A DNA stretch of 64,000 bases from CAVQRB01 sp963715055 (GCA_963715055.1 CAVQRB010000018.1:456771-520770), one strand, 5' to 3'. Positions 18,178-28,604 are shown, numbered from the stretch's first letter. Numbers and translations: made by a program. Notes: a model not told the origin generated them from the letters alone.

Positions 18178-18897
18178 ATGGATCACGCGACTGACACCGT
18201 CGCTCCGGCAGACGTGCGCTCTATTCTGATCGTGGATGATCATCCACTGTATCGGGATGCGCTCGAATCCGCGCTTGACCTGATGTATTCTGGTGCGGAA
18301 ATCCGCAAGTCGAACACGCTGGGCGGAGCGCTGAAAACCATTGAGACCGGATTCAAACCTGATCTCGTGATGTTTGATCTGAAGCTGCCGGACGTGTCCG
18401 GCATCTCCGGATTTTGCAAGTTGCGCGCCGCTGTGCCGCAGTCGCGCATCCTGGTGATCTCGTCACTGGCATCCGTCGAACTGGTGCAGTCATTGATGCG
18501 GGAGGGGGCCTCGGGCTTTCTCCCGAAAGATGCCTCCGCCAACAAGCTCAAGTCGGTGCTCGCCAGGATCATGACGGGGCAGACATATGTGCCCGAAGAT
18601 TTCAGGGTGAGCGATGGTACGCGGCAGGCCCGCGAGACGACCGAGCATCTGCATCCCGTCCTGCAGGATCTGACGCCGCAACAGCAGCGCATCATGAAGC
18701 TGATATGCACGGGCAAGCCGAACAAGCAGATCGCCTATGAATTGTCGCTCGCCGAAGCCACGGTGAAAGCCCATATCACGGCGCTCCTGCGCCGGCTTGG
18801 GGCGCGCAACCGAACGCAGGCGGTGGTGATGGTCGAAGGTGCCGCAGTGGTGGAGCGAGGCCCGGAACCCGAAGTGCGGGCGTTTCTGAACAACTGA
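18178..18897 (+). CDS. NarL/LuxR-type response regulator
   Basis: This 239-residue protein has a complete receiver domain (VDDHPLY, phospho-acceptor Asp67 in FDLKLPDVSG, conserved FLPKDAS Lys) and a C-terminal LuxR helix-turn-helix (LTPQQQRIMKLICTGKPNKQ, EATVKAHITALLRRLG). The ATG at 18178 follows GGAGG at 18166-18170; the longer frame from 18115 lacks a site. With the FIST and hybrid kinase genes it forms a three-gene unit. FlhR of Paracoccus and AfdR/RfdR of Rhodobacter, which control formaldehyde and methanol oxidation genes, are regulators of this type, so it probably activates xox genes. Confidence 0.9.
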   Translation: MDHATDTVAPADVRSILIVDDHPLYRDALESALDLMYSGAEIRKSNTLGGALKTIETGFKPDLVMFDLKLPDVSGISGFCKLRAAVPQSRILVISSLASVELVQSLMREGASGFLPKDASANKLKSVLARIMTGQTYVPEDFRVSDGTRQARETTEHLHPVLQDLTPQQQRIMKLICTGKPNKQIAYELSLAEATVKAHITALLRRLGARNRTQAVVMVEGAAVVERGPEPEVRAFLNN

Positions 18898-18908
18898 AAG
18901 CGATAGAG

Positions 18909-20066
18909 GTGCAGGAAGCCGCGACGCCACCCGTCTTCATTCACGTGGCGACCTCGCGCGCGGTCGATCCGGTGGATGCCGTGCGCGAGGCTGCCCAAGG
19001 CATAACGGCGGCGGACACCTGTTTCATCCTGGCCTTCGTGCCGGGCGAACAGGACACGGCACTGGTCGCGCGCACGCTGGCCGAGGAATTGGCGGGTATC
19101 CCGGTGTTCGGCTGTTCCTCTGCCGGTCAGATCACCGATCGCGGATACGAATCGGACGCGCTTTTGCTTCTTGTCTTTCCAAAGCAGCATTTCAGGTGCT
19201 CTTCGCTGCTGCTCTCTCCGCTCCTGCCGCTCTCGACGACGCAGATCGCGGCGCAGGCGCAAAGACACGAGCGGAAATTCCGCCGCACCGCAGGATGGAA
19301 GCGCCTCGGCTTGATTTTCGCGGACGGTCTGTCACGACAGGAAGACCTGCTGGTCTCGACCCTCGAAACGGTGCTGGGGGATCTGCCGGTTTTCGGTGGA
19401 TCTGCGGGCGATCAGCTGCGCTTCGAGGAAACCTTCGTGCTGCACAATGGTGCGGCGCATCGCAACGCCGCGGTGCTGCTCTTTCTGGAAACGAACCTGC
19501 CGTTTTCGGGTATCGGCTTTGATCACTTCCTGCCGGCCGGCGCGCAGATCGTTATCACCGATGCAGACCCCGATGCCCGCAAGGTCTTTGAGATCAATGG
19601 CGCACCGGCAGCGCGGGAATATGCCCGGCTCGTGGGTTGCGACGTGCTCGACCTCTCGCCGATGGTCTTTGCCGAAAACCCGCTGCTCGTCCAGTTCAAC
19701 AACACCCATTATGTGCGGGCCATTTCGGACGCGGATGCAAGTGGTGCCTTGTCATTCATGGCGGCGATCGACGACGGTCTGGTGATGACGCTGGGTCAGG
19801 GTCAGGAGATCATCCGGACTCTGCAAACTGGGCTCGAGATCCGAGGCGAGAGCGGCGCGCGGCCGGATTTCATTCTCGGCTTCGATTGCGTGCTGCGCAA
19901 GCTCGAGATCGAGCAGAAACAGCTCGAGCAGGCGGTCTCCGATATCCTGCGGCGCGAAAGCGTCTTCGGGTTCAACACCTATGGCGAGCAGCACTGCGGA
20001 GTGCACATGAACCAGACCTTCGTGGGCGTGGCCTTCTTTCCACCCGAGGAGAGGAACTTCCATTGA
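18909..20066 (+). CDS. FIST-domain sensor protein
   Basis: This 385-residue cytoplasmic protein shows FIST_N features (GIPVFGCSSAGQITDRGYES, LPVFGGSAGDQLRFEETFV) and a FIST_C part (FDCVLRKLEIEQKQ, GFNTYGEQHCGVHMNQTFV). FIST proteins bind small ligands; NosP of Pseudomonas, a FIST protein, binds haem and NO and controls the kinase NahK encoded beside it. GTG at 18909 is the only sensible start; the ribosome site is weak. The stop overlaps the kinase start, so the two proteins are probably made together and interact. Confidence 0.9.
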   Translation: MQEAATPPVFIHVATSRAVDPVDAVREAAQGITAADTCFILAFVPGEQDTALVARTLAEELAGIPVFGCSSAGQITDRGYESDALLLLVFPKQHFRCSSLLLSPLLPLSTTQIAAQAQRHERKFRRTAGWKRLGLIFADGLSRQEDLLVSTLETVLGDLPVFGGSAGDQLRFEETFVLHNGAAHRNAAVLLFLETNLPFSGIGFDHFLPAGAQIVITDADPDARKVFEINGAPAAREYARLVGCDVLDLSPMVFAENPLLVQFNNTHYVRAISDADASGALSFMAAIDDGLVMTLGQGQEIIRTLQTGLEIRGESGARPDFILGFDCVLRKLEIEQKQLEQAVSDILRRESVFGFNTYGEQHCGVHMNQTFVGVAFFPPEERNFH

Positions 20067-22351
20067 GCCTGATCGATCCGAACGAGCCGGTGGATGTTCA
20101 GCTTGCCCGGCAGGCAAAGATCATCGACGCGCTGATGCGGCGCGCGGGTCGGCAGAAGGAGGTCGGCGGATCTGCCTACCGGGCCTTCCAGTCCGCCATC
20201 GAATTGCAGCAGAAGGTCGCCGCCCAGAGCCTTGAGCTCGAATCCGTGCGCCATGAGACTGAACGCACCCGCCGCAGCCTCGTGCAGGCGCTCTCGGCGA
20301 TGGAAGAGGGGCTTGCGGTCTTCTTCGACGGCAAGCTCGATGTCTGCAACGAACTATTCCGCAACCTGCTGCCGGATATCGCCAACAAGGTGAAACCGGG
20401 GCTGTCGCTGGCCCGGTACTTCGACCTGATGCGGCAAAGCGAGTGGCTCGTCTCAACCGATTTCGATCTTGAGCAGGCGCATGAGACGCTTTCGCAAGGC
20501 CGCGATGGCAGCGTCGCGGTTTCGCTGGTCGCGGAGTTGACACGAGACCGCTGGTACCAGCTCAGCGCGCAGGTGACCTCGCCGCAGAACACCGTGCTGC
20601 TATTGACCGAGATCACTGCGCTGGTGCTGCGCAACCGCATGGAGAAGGAGACCCTGATCGACCGGCAGGCGGACTATCTGCGCGCGGTCTTTCAGAACAT
20701 GGGCGCAGGGGTCTGCACCTTCTCGGCCAACAACGAATTGATGATGCAGAACGGCCGGTTCCGCGAAATCCTCTCCCTGCCACTGACCGAAGTTCAGCCC
20801 GGCGTCTCGCTCGAGCATCTTCTGGCCTTCATGCAGACCCGGTCGCTGATCAGTGATGGCGCGCTGCTGCAGATCGATGTCTGGCGCAAGGAATTGAGCC
20901 AACGCGGGTTCCTGCGGCGCAGGCTTGCGCATGGAGCGGACCGGGTAATCGACGTGCATGCCAACATGCTGCCGGATGGCGGGTTCCTCGTGGAAGTGAA
21001 GGACGTCACGCTGGAGACGCGCTCGACGGAGCTTCTGGAAAACCGAGTGATGGAGCGCACGGCGGAGCTGACGCGCGCCAATGCCAACCTGATCGAGCAG
21101 TATCAGCAACTGGCCCGGATCGAAGAGGAACTGCGCGTCGCCAAGGAGCGCGCCGAAGCTGCCGTTTCATCCAAGACGCGATTTCTCGCCGCTGCGAGCC
21201 ATGACCTGCTGCAGCCGATCAACGCGGCCAAGCTGCTGATCTCCACATTGCAGGAGACCACGCGGAACACGGCCTTTCTTCCGATGGTCGAACGGCTTCA
21301 GGGGGCTTTCACTTCCGCCGAACAGCTGTTGCATTCGCTGCTCGATCTGTCGCGCCTCGAAAGTGCCGACCCCGATGCGGTCAACCCCGCGGATGTGGGT
21401 CTCGGGGCGCTCATGGAAGGCGTGCGGGCGGATCAGGAACTGCTTGCCGCACAGAAATCGGTGCGGCTCGAGATGGTGCCCTGTTCGCTGGTGGTGCGCT
21501 CGGATCCCGTCTACCTGCTGCGGTCGATCCAGAACCTCGTCGTCAATGCGATCCAGTATACCAAACCCGGCGGGCGGGTGCTGGTTGGATGCCGGCGCAA
21601 GGGGTCCAAGGTCGTGCTTCAGGTTTGGGATACCGGCATCGGCATTTCGCGCAAGGACCAGTCGCGGATTTTCGAGGAGTTCACCCGAGCCGACAACGGC
21701 GCATCCGAGCCGGGGGTTGGGCTTGGCCTGTCGGTAGTCGACCGGGCCTGCCGGCTTCTGAACCATGGGCTCTCGGTGCGTTCGGCACCTGGCCGCGGGT
21801 CGGTCTTCAGCATCGAGATGGATGTGGTGGAAGGCAGCGTCGCGGCATTGCCCGAGCCCGACATCGTTCGACCGCAGGACGATGTACCGCTCGATTACAT
21901 CGTGATGGTCGTCGAGAATGACCCCGATGTTCTGTACGGTACAGTACAGTGGCTTGAAAACTGGGGCGCCAGCGTGCTCGCGGCAAGCTCGGTTTCGGAG
22001 GCGCTGCTCATGCTCGATGACCTTGGGATGCCGCCGGACGTGATCCTTGCGGACTATCAGCTTGATCATGGCGAGACCGGGGTGGAAGCGATCGAGGAAA
22101 TCCGCAGGATTACCCGAACCAATGTGCCCGCCATCGTGATCACCGCAGATCGCAGCATTGCGCTGCGGCGCACGGGCATACCCAAGGATGTGTCTGTGCT
22201 ATCCAAGCCGGTCAAGCTCACGCGGTTGCGCCCGCTGATCGACTGGAAGATCCGCTGGCATGTGCAGTCGCGCCATGTGAGCCTCGAGGAGCGGCGCATA
22301 GTACCGACAAAGGTCGGCGGTGACAGTCGGCTGCCAGGCAACGAGAATTGA
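20063..22351 (+). CDS. Hybrid sensor histidine kinase, NahK/FlhS-like
   Basis: This 762-residue protein has an N-terminal coiled coil (about 45-75), two PAS-like regions (about 75-200 and 205-320), a second coiled coil, a HisKA box with His380 in ASHDLLQPINAAKLL, an HATPase domain (NLVVNAIQYTKPGG, DTGIGIS, GVGLGLSVV) and a C-terminal receiver with Asp664. No membrane segment is seen. The ASHDLLQPIN box is the subtype found in NahK. Translation starts at TTG 20063, overlapping the FIST stop and preceded by AGGAG-like sequence. The phosphate probably passes to the LuxR regulator at 18178. Confidence 0.92.
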   Translation: MSLIDPNEPVDVQLARQAKIIDALMRRAGRQKEVGGSAYRAFQSAIELQQKVAAQSLELESVRHETERTRRSLVQALSAMEEGLAVFFDGKLDVCNELFRNLLPDIANKVKPGLSLARYFDLMRQSEWLVSTDFDLEQAHETLSQGRDGSVAVSLVAELTRDRWYQLSAQVTSPQNTVLLLTEITALVLRNRMEKETLIDRQADYLRAVFQNMGAGVCTFSANNELMMQNGRFREILSLPLTEVQPGVSLEHLLAFMQTRSLISDGALLQIDVWRKELSQRGFLRRRLAHGADRVIDVHANMLPDGGFLVEVKDVTLETRSTELLENRVMERTAELTRANANLIEQYQQLARIEEELRVAKERAEAAVSSKTRFLAAASHDLLQPINAAKLLISTLQETTRNTAFLPMVERLQGAFTSAEQLLHSLLDLSRLESADPDAVNPADVGLGALMEGVRADQELLAAQKSVRLEMVPCSLVVRSDPVYLLRSIQNLVVNAIQYTKPGGRVLVGCRRKGSKVVLQVWDTGIGISRKDQSRIFEEFTRADNGASEPGVGLGLSVVDRACRLLNHGLSVRSAPGRGSVFSIEMDVVEGSVAALPEPDIVRPQDDVPLDYIVMVVENDPDVLYGTVQWLENWGASVLAASSVSEALLMLDDLGMPPDVILADYQLDHGETGVEAIEEIRRITRTNVPAIVITADRSIALRRTGIPKDVSVLSKPVKLTRLRPLIDWKIRWHVQSRHVSLEERRIVPTKVGGDSRLPGNEN

Positions 22352-22370
22352 ATTCCCGGAGGAAAACGAC

Positions 22371-23030
22371 ATGCTGAGATTCTTGCTGGCCGGACTTGTG
22401 TCCCTCGCTCTGACCCTGCCCGTAGCTGCATCGCCGCTTGCGGGCGACAAGACCTATGACATGCTCTTTCGCAACGGCACGCTTGATGACATCGACCGCG
22501 ACAAGGAACTGGTCTACGCGCGCAAGGTGACCAACAAACTCAAGCCCGAGGCCGAGGCGCGCGACACTGGCGACATCGCGATCGGTTTCCGCGACGGGGC
22601 GACCGAGCTTGCGACGCTGGAATTCCGCCGCGACGGCAAACACCGGTCGCTCGGGTCGTTTCCGGCGAACGTGGGCAACCCGATGATCATGTATTTCTAC
22701 GAAACCGTGGTGCGCGACATGGCCGAATCCGCTGGCGGCTCGCCCTTCTATATCCGCAACCGGGTCAAGGACGCGCTGATCCAGACCTCGGATGTGGTGG
22801 TCGGCGAGGCGATGCTCGACGGGAAGACCGTCACCACCGAAACCATCCGGCTTTATCCCTTCAAGGACGATCCCAATGCCGCGCAGATGCAGGGGTTCGG
22901 CGATCTGGAATTGCGCGTGACGATGTCAGAGGCGGTGCCCGGCTGGTACATGAGCCTTGTCGCCGAGGCCGCCGGTGGCGAGGTCTACCGCTCGGAGCTG
23001 ACCTTCGACCGGCTGGGCGGCAAGCCATGA
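22371..23030 (+). CDS. Secreted protein of unknown function
   Basis: This 219-residue protein has a signal peptide (MLRFLLAGLVSLALTLPVAAS) and a beta-rich mature part (GDIAIGFRDGATELATLEFR, GFGDLELRVTMSEAVPGWY). There are no Cys residues in the mature part and no recognised domain. ATG 22371 follows GGAGG. It overlaps the next gene by ATGA, so the two are coupled. The location in the xox island suggests a periplasmic accessory role, without direct evidence. Confidence 0.75.
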   Translation: MLRFLLAGLVSLALTLPVAASPLAGDKTYDMLFRNGTLDDIDRDKELVYARKVTNKLKPEAEARDTGDIAIGFRDGATELATLEFRRDGKHRSLGSFPANVGNPMIMYFYETVVRDMAESAGGSPFYIRNRVKDALIQTSDVVVGEAMLDGKTVTTETIRLYPFKDDPNAAQMQGFGDLELRVTMSEAVPGWYMSLVAEAAGGEVYRSELTFDRLGGKP

Positions 23031-23380
23031 TCCGCCTCGCGCAATCGTTTCTGCTGCTTGCGGTTTTGCCGTCGCTGGTTGCGGCTCAATCGGCCTCTGA
23101 ACGGCTGAACGACTATCCGACGGCTGCGCGGGCGGATTATGTCTTCGCCTGCATGGCTGCCAACGGGCAGAGCCGCGAGATCCTCGAGCGCTGTGCCTGC
23201 TCCATCGACGAGATCGCCTCGATCCTTCCCTATGAAAAATATCTCGAGGCCGAAACCGTGTTGTCCATGCGGCGGGTCGGTGGTGAACGCATGGCCTTTT
23301 TCGTCAGCTCCGCGATGGCCGAGACCATCGTCGCGGACATGCGGCGGGCGCAGGCGGAAGCCGAGATCGTTTGTTTCTGA
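23027..23380 (+). CDS. Small secreted cysteine-containing protein
   Basis: This 117-residue protein has a signal peptide (to about residue 21) and Cys residues in YVFACMAAN, RCACSID and EIVCF. The four cysteines (C44, C58, C60, and the penultimate residue C116) could form periplasmic disulfides or bind a metal. It resembles other short secreted proteins of methanol dehydrogenase clusters in size, but no family could be named. It is coupled to the gene before it. Confidence 0.72.
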   Translation: MIRLAQSFLLLAVLPSLVAAQSASERLNDYPTAARADYVFACMAANGQSREILERCACSIDEIASILPYEKYLEAETVLSMRRVGGERMAFFVSSAMAETIVADMRRAQAEAEIVCF

Positions 23381-23453
23381 AACCGGCGTATGGTCGAGAC
23401 GAAAAAAGCGCGAACGCCGATGCGCCCGCGCCATTTTCCTTGAACCGAAGTGA

Positions 23454-24260
23454 TCAGCTGTTGGCAGCTTTCGAAAGCACGTTTTCCCAGGCGTTCCCGT
23501 CAGTGTCGGTGGCTTTCACCGTCAGCGTGGTCGAGCCGTTATCGTTGTAGGAGAATCGGAACACCGGGTTCTCGGAGATGGAAATGCCGCCATCCATTGT
23601 GAAGAGAAGCTCATCGCCTTGCCAGACCTCGAGATGGTCGATGAAATGCGCGGGGATGAAGAGCTGCGTGATCTGGTCGCGCTGCAGCCCGGAATAGTTC
23701 GGATGCCGGACCATGATCTGCGCCTCGCGCCGCGGCGTTGACATCTCGGTACTGTCGCTGAAAGACCGCAGCTTCATCTGGCCGATGCCCGCAAGAGCTG
23801 CGGCCGGATCCTTGGTGGCCGGCGCCGAGCACCCGCCCGAGGCCTTGACGAAGCGCCCGGTCATCCTTGGGCCATCCGGCGTTTCCGCAATGGCCCGAAC
23901 ATTGGAATACTGGTTCACCCGGACGCGCAATTCGAAATCGAGCGCGCCCATGCCTTGACCGAAGGCAAATACGGCTGCGACCGGTGCCGGGTTTTCATCG
24001 ATCACGACGGTCATGCCCGTTATCGGTGTGGACATGTCGGTCTGCGTGAGCACGACGGGCACTGTGGCCGCGTCATTCGCCCGATAAGGCGCATCGACGC
24101 TGAAAAGGTCGTCGCCGCTGGCAATCTCTACATCGCCGATCACGTCGCCCTTGAGATCCTCCCAGGCGGCGCTCTCGGTGAGCGGATTCTCGATCGTGTT
24201 TCCCGCCAAGGCAGGCCCGGAGGCGAGAGCCGCTAGGGTCGCCATCAGGATCAGTTTCAT
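23454..24260 (-). CDS. Quinoprotein dehydrogenase-associated SoxYZ-like carrier (first copy)
   Basis: This 268-residue exported protein has a signal peptide and a SoxY-like N-half (WEDLKGDVIGDVEIASGDDL, DAPYRANDAATVPVVL) followed by a SoxZ-like C-half. A single Cys144 in KASGGCSAP lies between the halves, where SoxY would carry its sulfur-binding Cys near GGCG. This fused family occurs next to PQQ enzymes, not sulfur oxidation genes. The start at 24260 follows GGGAGGAT; nine codons of upstream frame were removed. A paralogue lies at 32530. Confidence 0.88.
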   Translation of the reverse strand: MKLILMATLAALASGPALAGNTIENPLTESAAWEDLKGDVIGDVEIASGDDLFSVDAPYRANDAATVPVVLTQTDMSTPITGMTVVIDENPAPVAAVFAFGQGMGALDFELRVRVNQYSNVRAIAETPDGPRMTGRFVKASGGCSAPATKDPAAALAGIGQMKLRSFSDSTEMSTPRREAQIMVRHPNYSGLQRDQITQLFIPAHFIDHLEVWQGDELLFTMDGGISISENPVFRFSYNDNGSTTLTVKATDTDGNAWENVLSKAANS

Positions 24261-24398
24261 CGCCACGGTTATCCTCCCGCAATGCAAAGCTGGTATCTTG
24301 ATAGCACGAAAAGCGGAGAAAAGACATACCGACCAATGGCGGATTGGGGCTGCGCCGGAAAAAGTGAATGATCAAGGACAGGGCATGGAGACCATCGC
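24261..24398. promoter_or_regulatory. Divergent promoter region
   Basis: The 138 bases separate the SoxYZ-like gene (minus) from the metallohydrolase gene (plus). Both should be driven from here. I could not fix -35/-10 elements or an operator with confidence. Confidence 0.4.
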
Positions 24399-25442
24399 AT
24401 GTACGAAGCAGTCATCACCCTGTGTCTCATGGCCACAGCGGGGCTTTGCCGAGACCAGCTCGTTCCCGGATACGAGGCGCGGACGCTTGAGGTTTGCGCC
24501 GCAGCCCTGATCGAGCGCCCCCCCGAGATCGACATCGGCCTTGGGCTGGAGGCGAAGGCCGCGCCCTTCTGCAAGGCGGCGGGCGAGGCTCTGGTCGTCA
24601 CGGAAGTGGCACCCGGGGTCTTCGTCCACATGGGCGATGTGGCCGAACCCGACATGCGCAACCGGGGCGACGCGACCAACCTCGGATTCGTCATGGGAGA
24701 AAGCAGCATCGCCGTGATCGACACCGGGACGGCGCGCTGGATGGGAGAGGCGCTCTGGCGCGCGATCCGGGCCCGCAGCGATCTGCCGGTAAGCCATGTG
24801 GTGCTGACACATATGCACCCCGATCACGTGCTGGGAGCGGCGGCCTTTTCGGGCACCGGTGCCGAGGTGCTGGGCCACGCCGACTTGCCGAGAGCGCTGG
24901 CGGACCGTCAGGCCAATTACATCGAAAGCCTTGAACGGCTGATCGGGGCGGAGCATTTCATCGGCACCCGCGCAGTGCCCGTGGACGTGACCGTATCCGG
25001 GTCCACGACGATCGATCTTGGCAACCGCCTCCTGCATCTGCGGTCCTGGCCAATGGCCCATACGGGCACGGATGTCACCGTGCTTGATGAGCAGACGAAC
25101 ACGCTTTTCGCAGGCGATCTGGTCTTTCATTTGCATACGCCCGCGCTCGACGGCTCATTGAGGGGCTGGCGCGCGGCGCTTGCGGATCTGGCGGCGCTCA
25201 AGGTGGAGCGCGTGATCCCCGGGCATGGTGGCCCGTCGCTCGATTGGCCCGCGGGGAGCGCGGACATTGCGCGCTACCTTCAGGTGCTGGAGCAAGACAC
25301 CCGCGCCGCCCTGGACCGCGGCTTGCGACTTGGCGAGGCGGTGGAGGTCATCGCGCAAAGCGAAGCGCCCAACTGGCAGGTTTTCGACGCCTATAACGCG
25401 CGCAACGCGACAGTGGCCTTCACGGAGCTGGAGTGGGAGTAG
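24399..25442 (+). CDS. Quinoprotein relay system zinc metallohydrolase (type 2-like)
   Basis: This 347-residue protein has a Cys-containing N-terminal segment (TAGLCRDQLVPGYEARTLEVC) and a metallo-beta-lactamase fold with His138, His140, Asp142 and His143 in THMHPDH, MAHTGTDV and ERVIPGHGG. It resembles the SoxH-like enzymes found with the fused SoxYZ-like carriers in PQQ systems. No standard signal peptide is obvious, though the N-terminal 16 residues are hydrophobic. It probably acts on a thiol adduct held by the carrier, but the substrate is unknown. Confidence 0.85.
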   Translation: MYEAVITLCLMATAGLCRDQLVPGYEARTLEVCAAALIERPPEIDIGLGLEAKAAPFCKAAGEALVVTEVAPGVFVHMGDVAEPDMRNRGDATNLGFVMGESSIAVIDTGTARWMGEALWRAIRARSDLPVSHVVLTHMHPDHVLGAAAFSGTGAEVLGHADLPRALADRQANYIESLERLIGAEHFIGTRAVPVDVTVSGSTTIDLGNRLLHLRSWPMAHTGTDVTVLDEQTNTLFAGDLVFHLHTPALDGSLRGWRAALADLAALKVERVIPGHGGPSLDWPAGSADIARYLQVLEQDTRAALDRGLRLGEAVEVIAQSEAPNWQVFDAYNARNATVAFTELEWE

Positions 25443-25451
25443 CGCCGCGCC

Positions 25452-26072
25452 TCAGGTCTTGGCAGCCTGCTGCAGCATCCGCGCGATTTCGAAGAGACGG
25501 CGCTCGATGATGACCGGGGTCTCGCAGAGGTATTCGATGGAGCGTTGCCGGTCCGAGAAGATCACCTGATCCCAGTCGAGTTGCTCTTCGAGCGCATCCA
25601 CCTTGTCGAAGTCCGGTTCGGTCTTGGCCATCTGAGCCGACATCTCGACCCGTGCCGCGTCGATCTTCTCCGAGAGCGCGATCTGACCGAGAGAAAAATC
25701 GCCGATGCCGTCGATGATTCGCCCGCGGCGCTTGTTCAACGGTTCGAAAACGGCCGTGAAAACCTGCCCCAGAAGCGCCGGGTCCCCGTCATGCCGCGCT
25801 GCGAACTCGTCGATCAGCGGTTGCAGTTCTTCGGCCGGGATCCGGCGCAGCGACAGCGTGTCTGCCAGTATGGCGATCTCAAGGCCCACCGCCGCATCAA
25901 CTGGAAAAGGTACTTCTGGTTGCGGCAGAGACCACATTAGTCCTGCCGAAAGGTTCTCTACTTTGCGTTGAATGCATGGCCATGTCGGATCGGCATAGTC
26001 AGCGGCCGCGACCGTGGTGGCCGAGCCCAATAGCGCGAGTGTCAGACCCAGAAATCCCTGTTTCATTGGCAT
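25452..26072 (-). CDS. Secreted helical protein of unknown function
   Basis: This 206-residue protein has a signal peptide (MPMKQGFLGLTLALLGSATT) and a mature part with a Cys (TWPCIQRKVENLS), a helix-rich body and a second Cys (YLCETP). AGGAG at 26077-26081 sits four bases from ATG 26072 and ten from ATG 26066, so either start is possible. It is convergent with the metallohydrolase and divergent from the formaldehyde dehydrogenase gene. Homologues in PQQ clusters are likely but I cannot name a family. Confidence 0.75.
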   Translation of the reverse strand: MPMKQGFLGLTLALLGSATTVAAADYADPTWPCIQRKVENLSAGLMWSLPQPEVPFPVDAAVGLEIAILADTLSLRRIPAEELQPLIDEFAARHDGDPALLGQVFTAVFEPLNKRRGRIIDGIGDFSLGQIALSEKIDAARVEMSAQMAKTEPDFDKVDALEEQLDWDQVIFSDRQRSIEYLCETPVIIERRLFEIARMLQQAAKT

Positions 26073-26248
26073 GCTTCTCCTTTGCCCGCTACTATGTCGA
26101 AGCCTGCCTTTCCTGTCCATCGGACCCAATACCCACCATTGTCTTAGTTGTTTTGAGCGCCAGCCGACGCCCATACTGTCGGCAGAAAAGTGATGTCGCA
26201 GATTTCGGACTTCAATCCGGAATACACGTGACACGGGAGGAATACATC
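26073..26248. promoter_or_regulatory. Divergent promoter region with a 6+6 inverted repeat
   Basis: The region serves the secreted protein (minus) and the glutathione-dependent formaldehyde dehydrogenase (plus). GCCGAC (26163-26168) and GTCGGC (26178-26183) form a 21-base imperfectly spaced palindrome 65 bases upstream of the plus-strand start, a possible site for the LuxR-type regulator. This is inference from symmetry only. Confidence 0.35.
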
Positions 26249-27361
<1,113 letters not shown>

Positions 27362-27362
<1 letters not shown>

Positions 27363-28192
27363 TGGTCGTGGAAACCATATCAGACAACCGCAGCTTCGGA
27401 GGCCGTCAGAAGGTGTTCCGGCACCCCTCGAATAGCTGCGGATGCGAGATGACCTTCGGTGTCTACTTGCCGCCGCAGGCCGAAGACGGGCCGGTTCCGG
27501 TGCTGTGGTATCTGTCGGGCCTGACCTGCACCCATGAAAACGCCATGGTCAAGGGCGGGTTTCAGGAACATGCCGCTCGGCATGGTCTGGCATTGATCTT
27601 CCCGGACACCTCACCACGAGGCGAGGGCGTAAGCGATGACGATGCATACGACCTCGGGCAGGGCGCGGGCTTTTACGTGAACGCAACGCGCGACCCCTGG
27701 AAGCCGCATTTCCGGATGTACGACTATATCGTGAACGAACTGCGCGCATTGGTCATGGACAGCTTGCCGGTTCAGGACCGTCACGGCATCACCGGTCATT
27801 CCATGGGCGGCCATGGGGCGATCACCATCGCGGTACGCAATGCAGATCTCTTCCAGTCGCTCTCCGCCTTTGCACCGATCGCCCATCCGACACAGTCCGA
27901 TTGGGGACGCAAGCAACTCAGCGCCTATCTGGGCGACGACGAGGCCGCCTGGGCCGAACATGATTCCACACTGTTGCTGGAGGAGCACGGCTGGAAAGGT
28001 GACATGCTGGTCGATCAGGGTGCCAGCGATCAGTTTCTGGACCTTCTCAAGCCGGAAGCTTTGGCCGAAGTCATGGCGCGACGGCGCCAGCCCGGCCAGA
28101 TCCGAATGCAGGAAGGGTACGACCACTCGTATTTTTTCGTGAACAGTTTTGCACGTGACCACGTTGAGTGGCATGCTGAACGTCTCAACTGA
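27362..28192 (+). CDS. fghA: S-formylglutathione hydrolase
   Basis: This 276-residue esterase-D-type alpha/beta hydrolase has GHSMGG with nucleophile Ser147, an N-terminal SNSCGCEMTFGVYLP segment and PVLWYLSGLTCTHENAM, typical of FghA. It hydrolyses S-formylglutathione to formate and glutathione, following the dehydrogenase encoded just upstream with a one-base overlap. Confidence 0.96.
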
Positions 28193-28214
28193 CGAAAAAC
28201 AAGAAAGGTACGAC

Positions 28215-28604
28215 ATGTTGAAAAGGTTTCTGGTCACGGTCTGTTTGGTGGCGCTGCCGATGGCGGCAAGTGCTGAAGGCGATGCAGCGGAGGGCGAAAA
28301 GGTCTTCCGCAAGTGTCAGGCCTGCCACCAAGTGGGTCCTGACGCCGAAAACAAGGTGGGCCCGGTCCTGAATGGTATCGTGGGCCGTCAGATCGCTTCC
28401 GATGCGGACTTCAAATACTCCGATGTGCTGATGGCGCTTGGCGCGGAAGGTAAGGTCTGGTCGTCCGAGGAGTTGGCGCTTTTTCTCGAAAAACCAAGGG
28501 AATACGCCAAGGGCACGAAAATGGCTTTCGCCGGACTTCGCAAGGAAGAGGAACGGCAAAACGTAATCGCTTATCTCGCGACATTCGCAGAAGGCGGTTC
28601 ATAA
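28215..28604 (+). CDS. Soluble cytochrome c (class I)
   Basis: This 129-residue protein has a signal peptide (to about ASA, residue 20), the haem motif CQACH (Cys34, Cys37, His38) and a likely Met ligand in GTKMAF. It resembles the c2/iso-c2 group. In Rhodobacter the similar cycI gene stands next to adhI, and in Paracoccus cycB (c553i) is near xoxF and the flhA/fghA pair. It probably transfers electrons from the periplasmic methanol system toward the terminal oxidase. It lies 22 bases after fghA. Confidence 0.92.
   Translation: MLKRFLVTVCLVALPMAASAEGDAAEGEKVFRKCQACHQVGPDAENKVGPVLNGIVGRQIASDADFKYSDVLMALGAEGKVWSSEELALFLEKPREYAKGTKMAFAGLRKEEERQNVIAYLATFAEGGS

Noticed and set aside
25976..26248. 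Upstream extension of the formaldehyde dehydrogenase frame by 91 codons
   Set aside because: The ATG at 26249 has GGGAGG eight bases upstream and gives the normal N-terminus; the extension runs through the divergent promoter and another gene.
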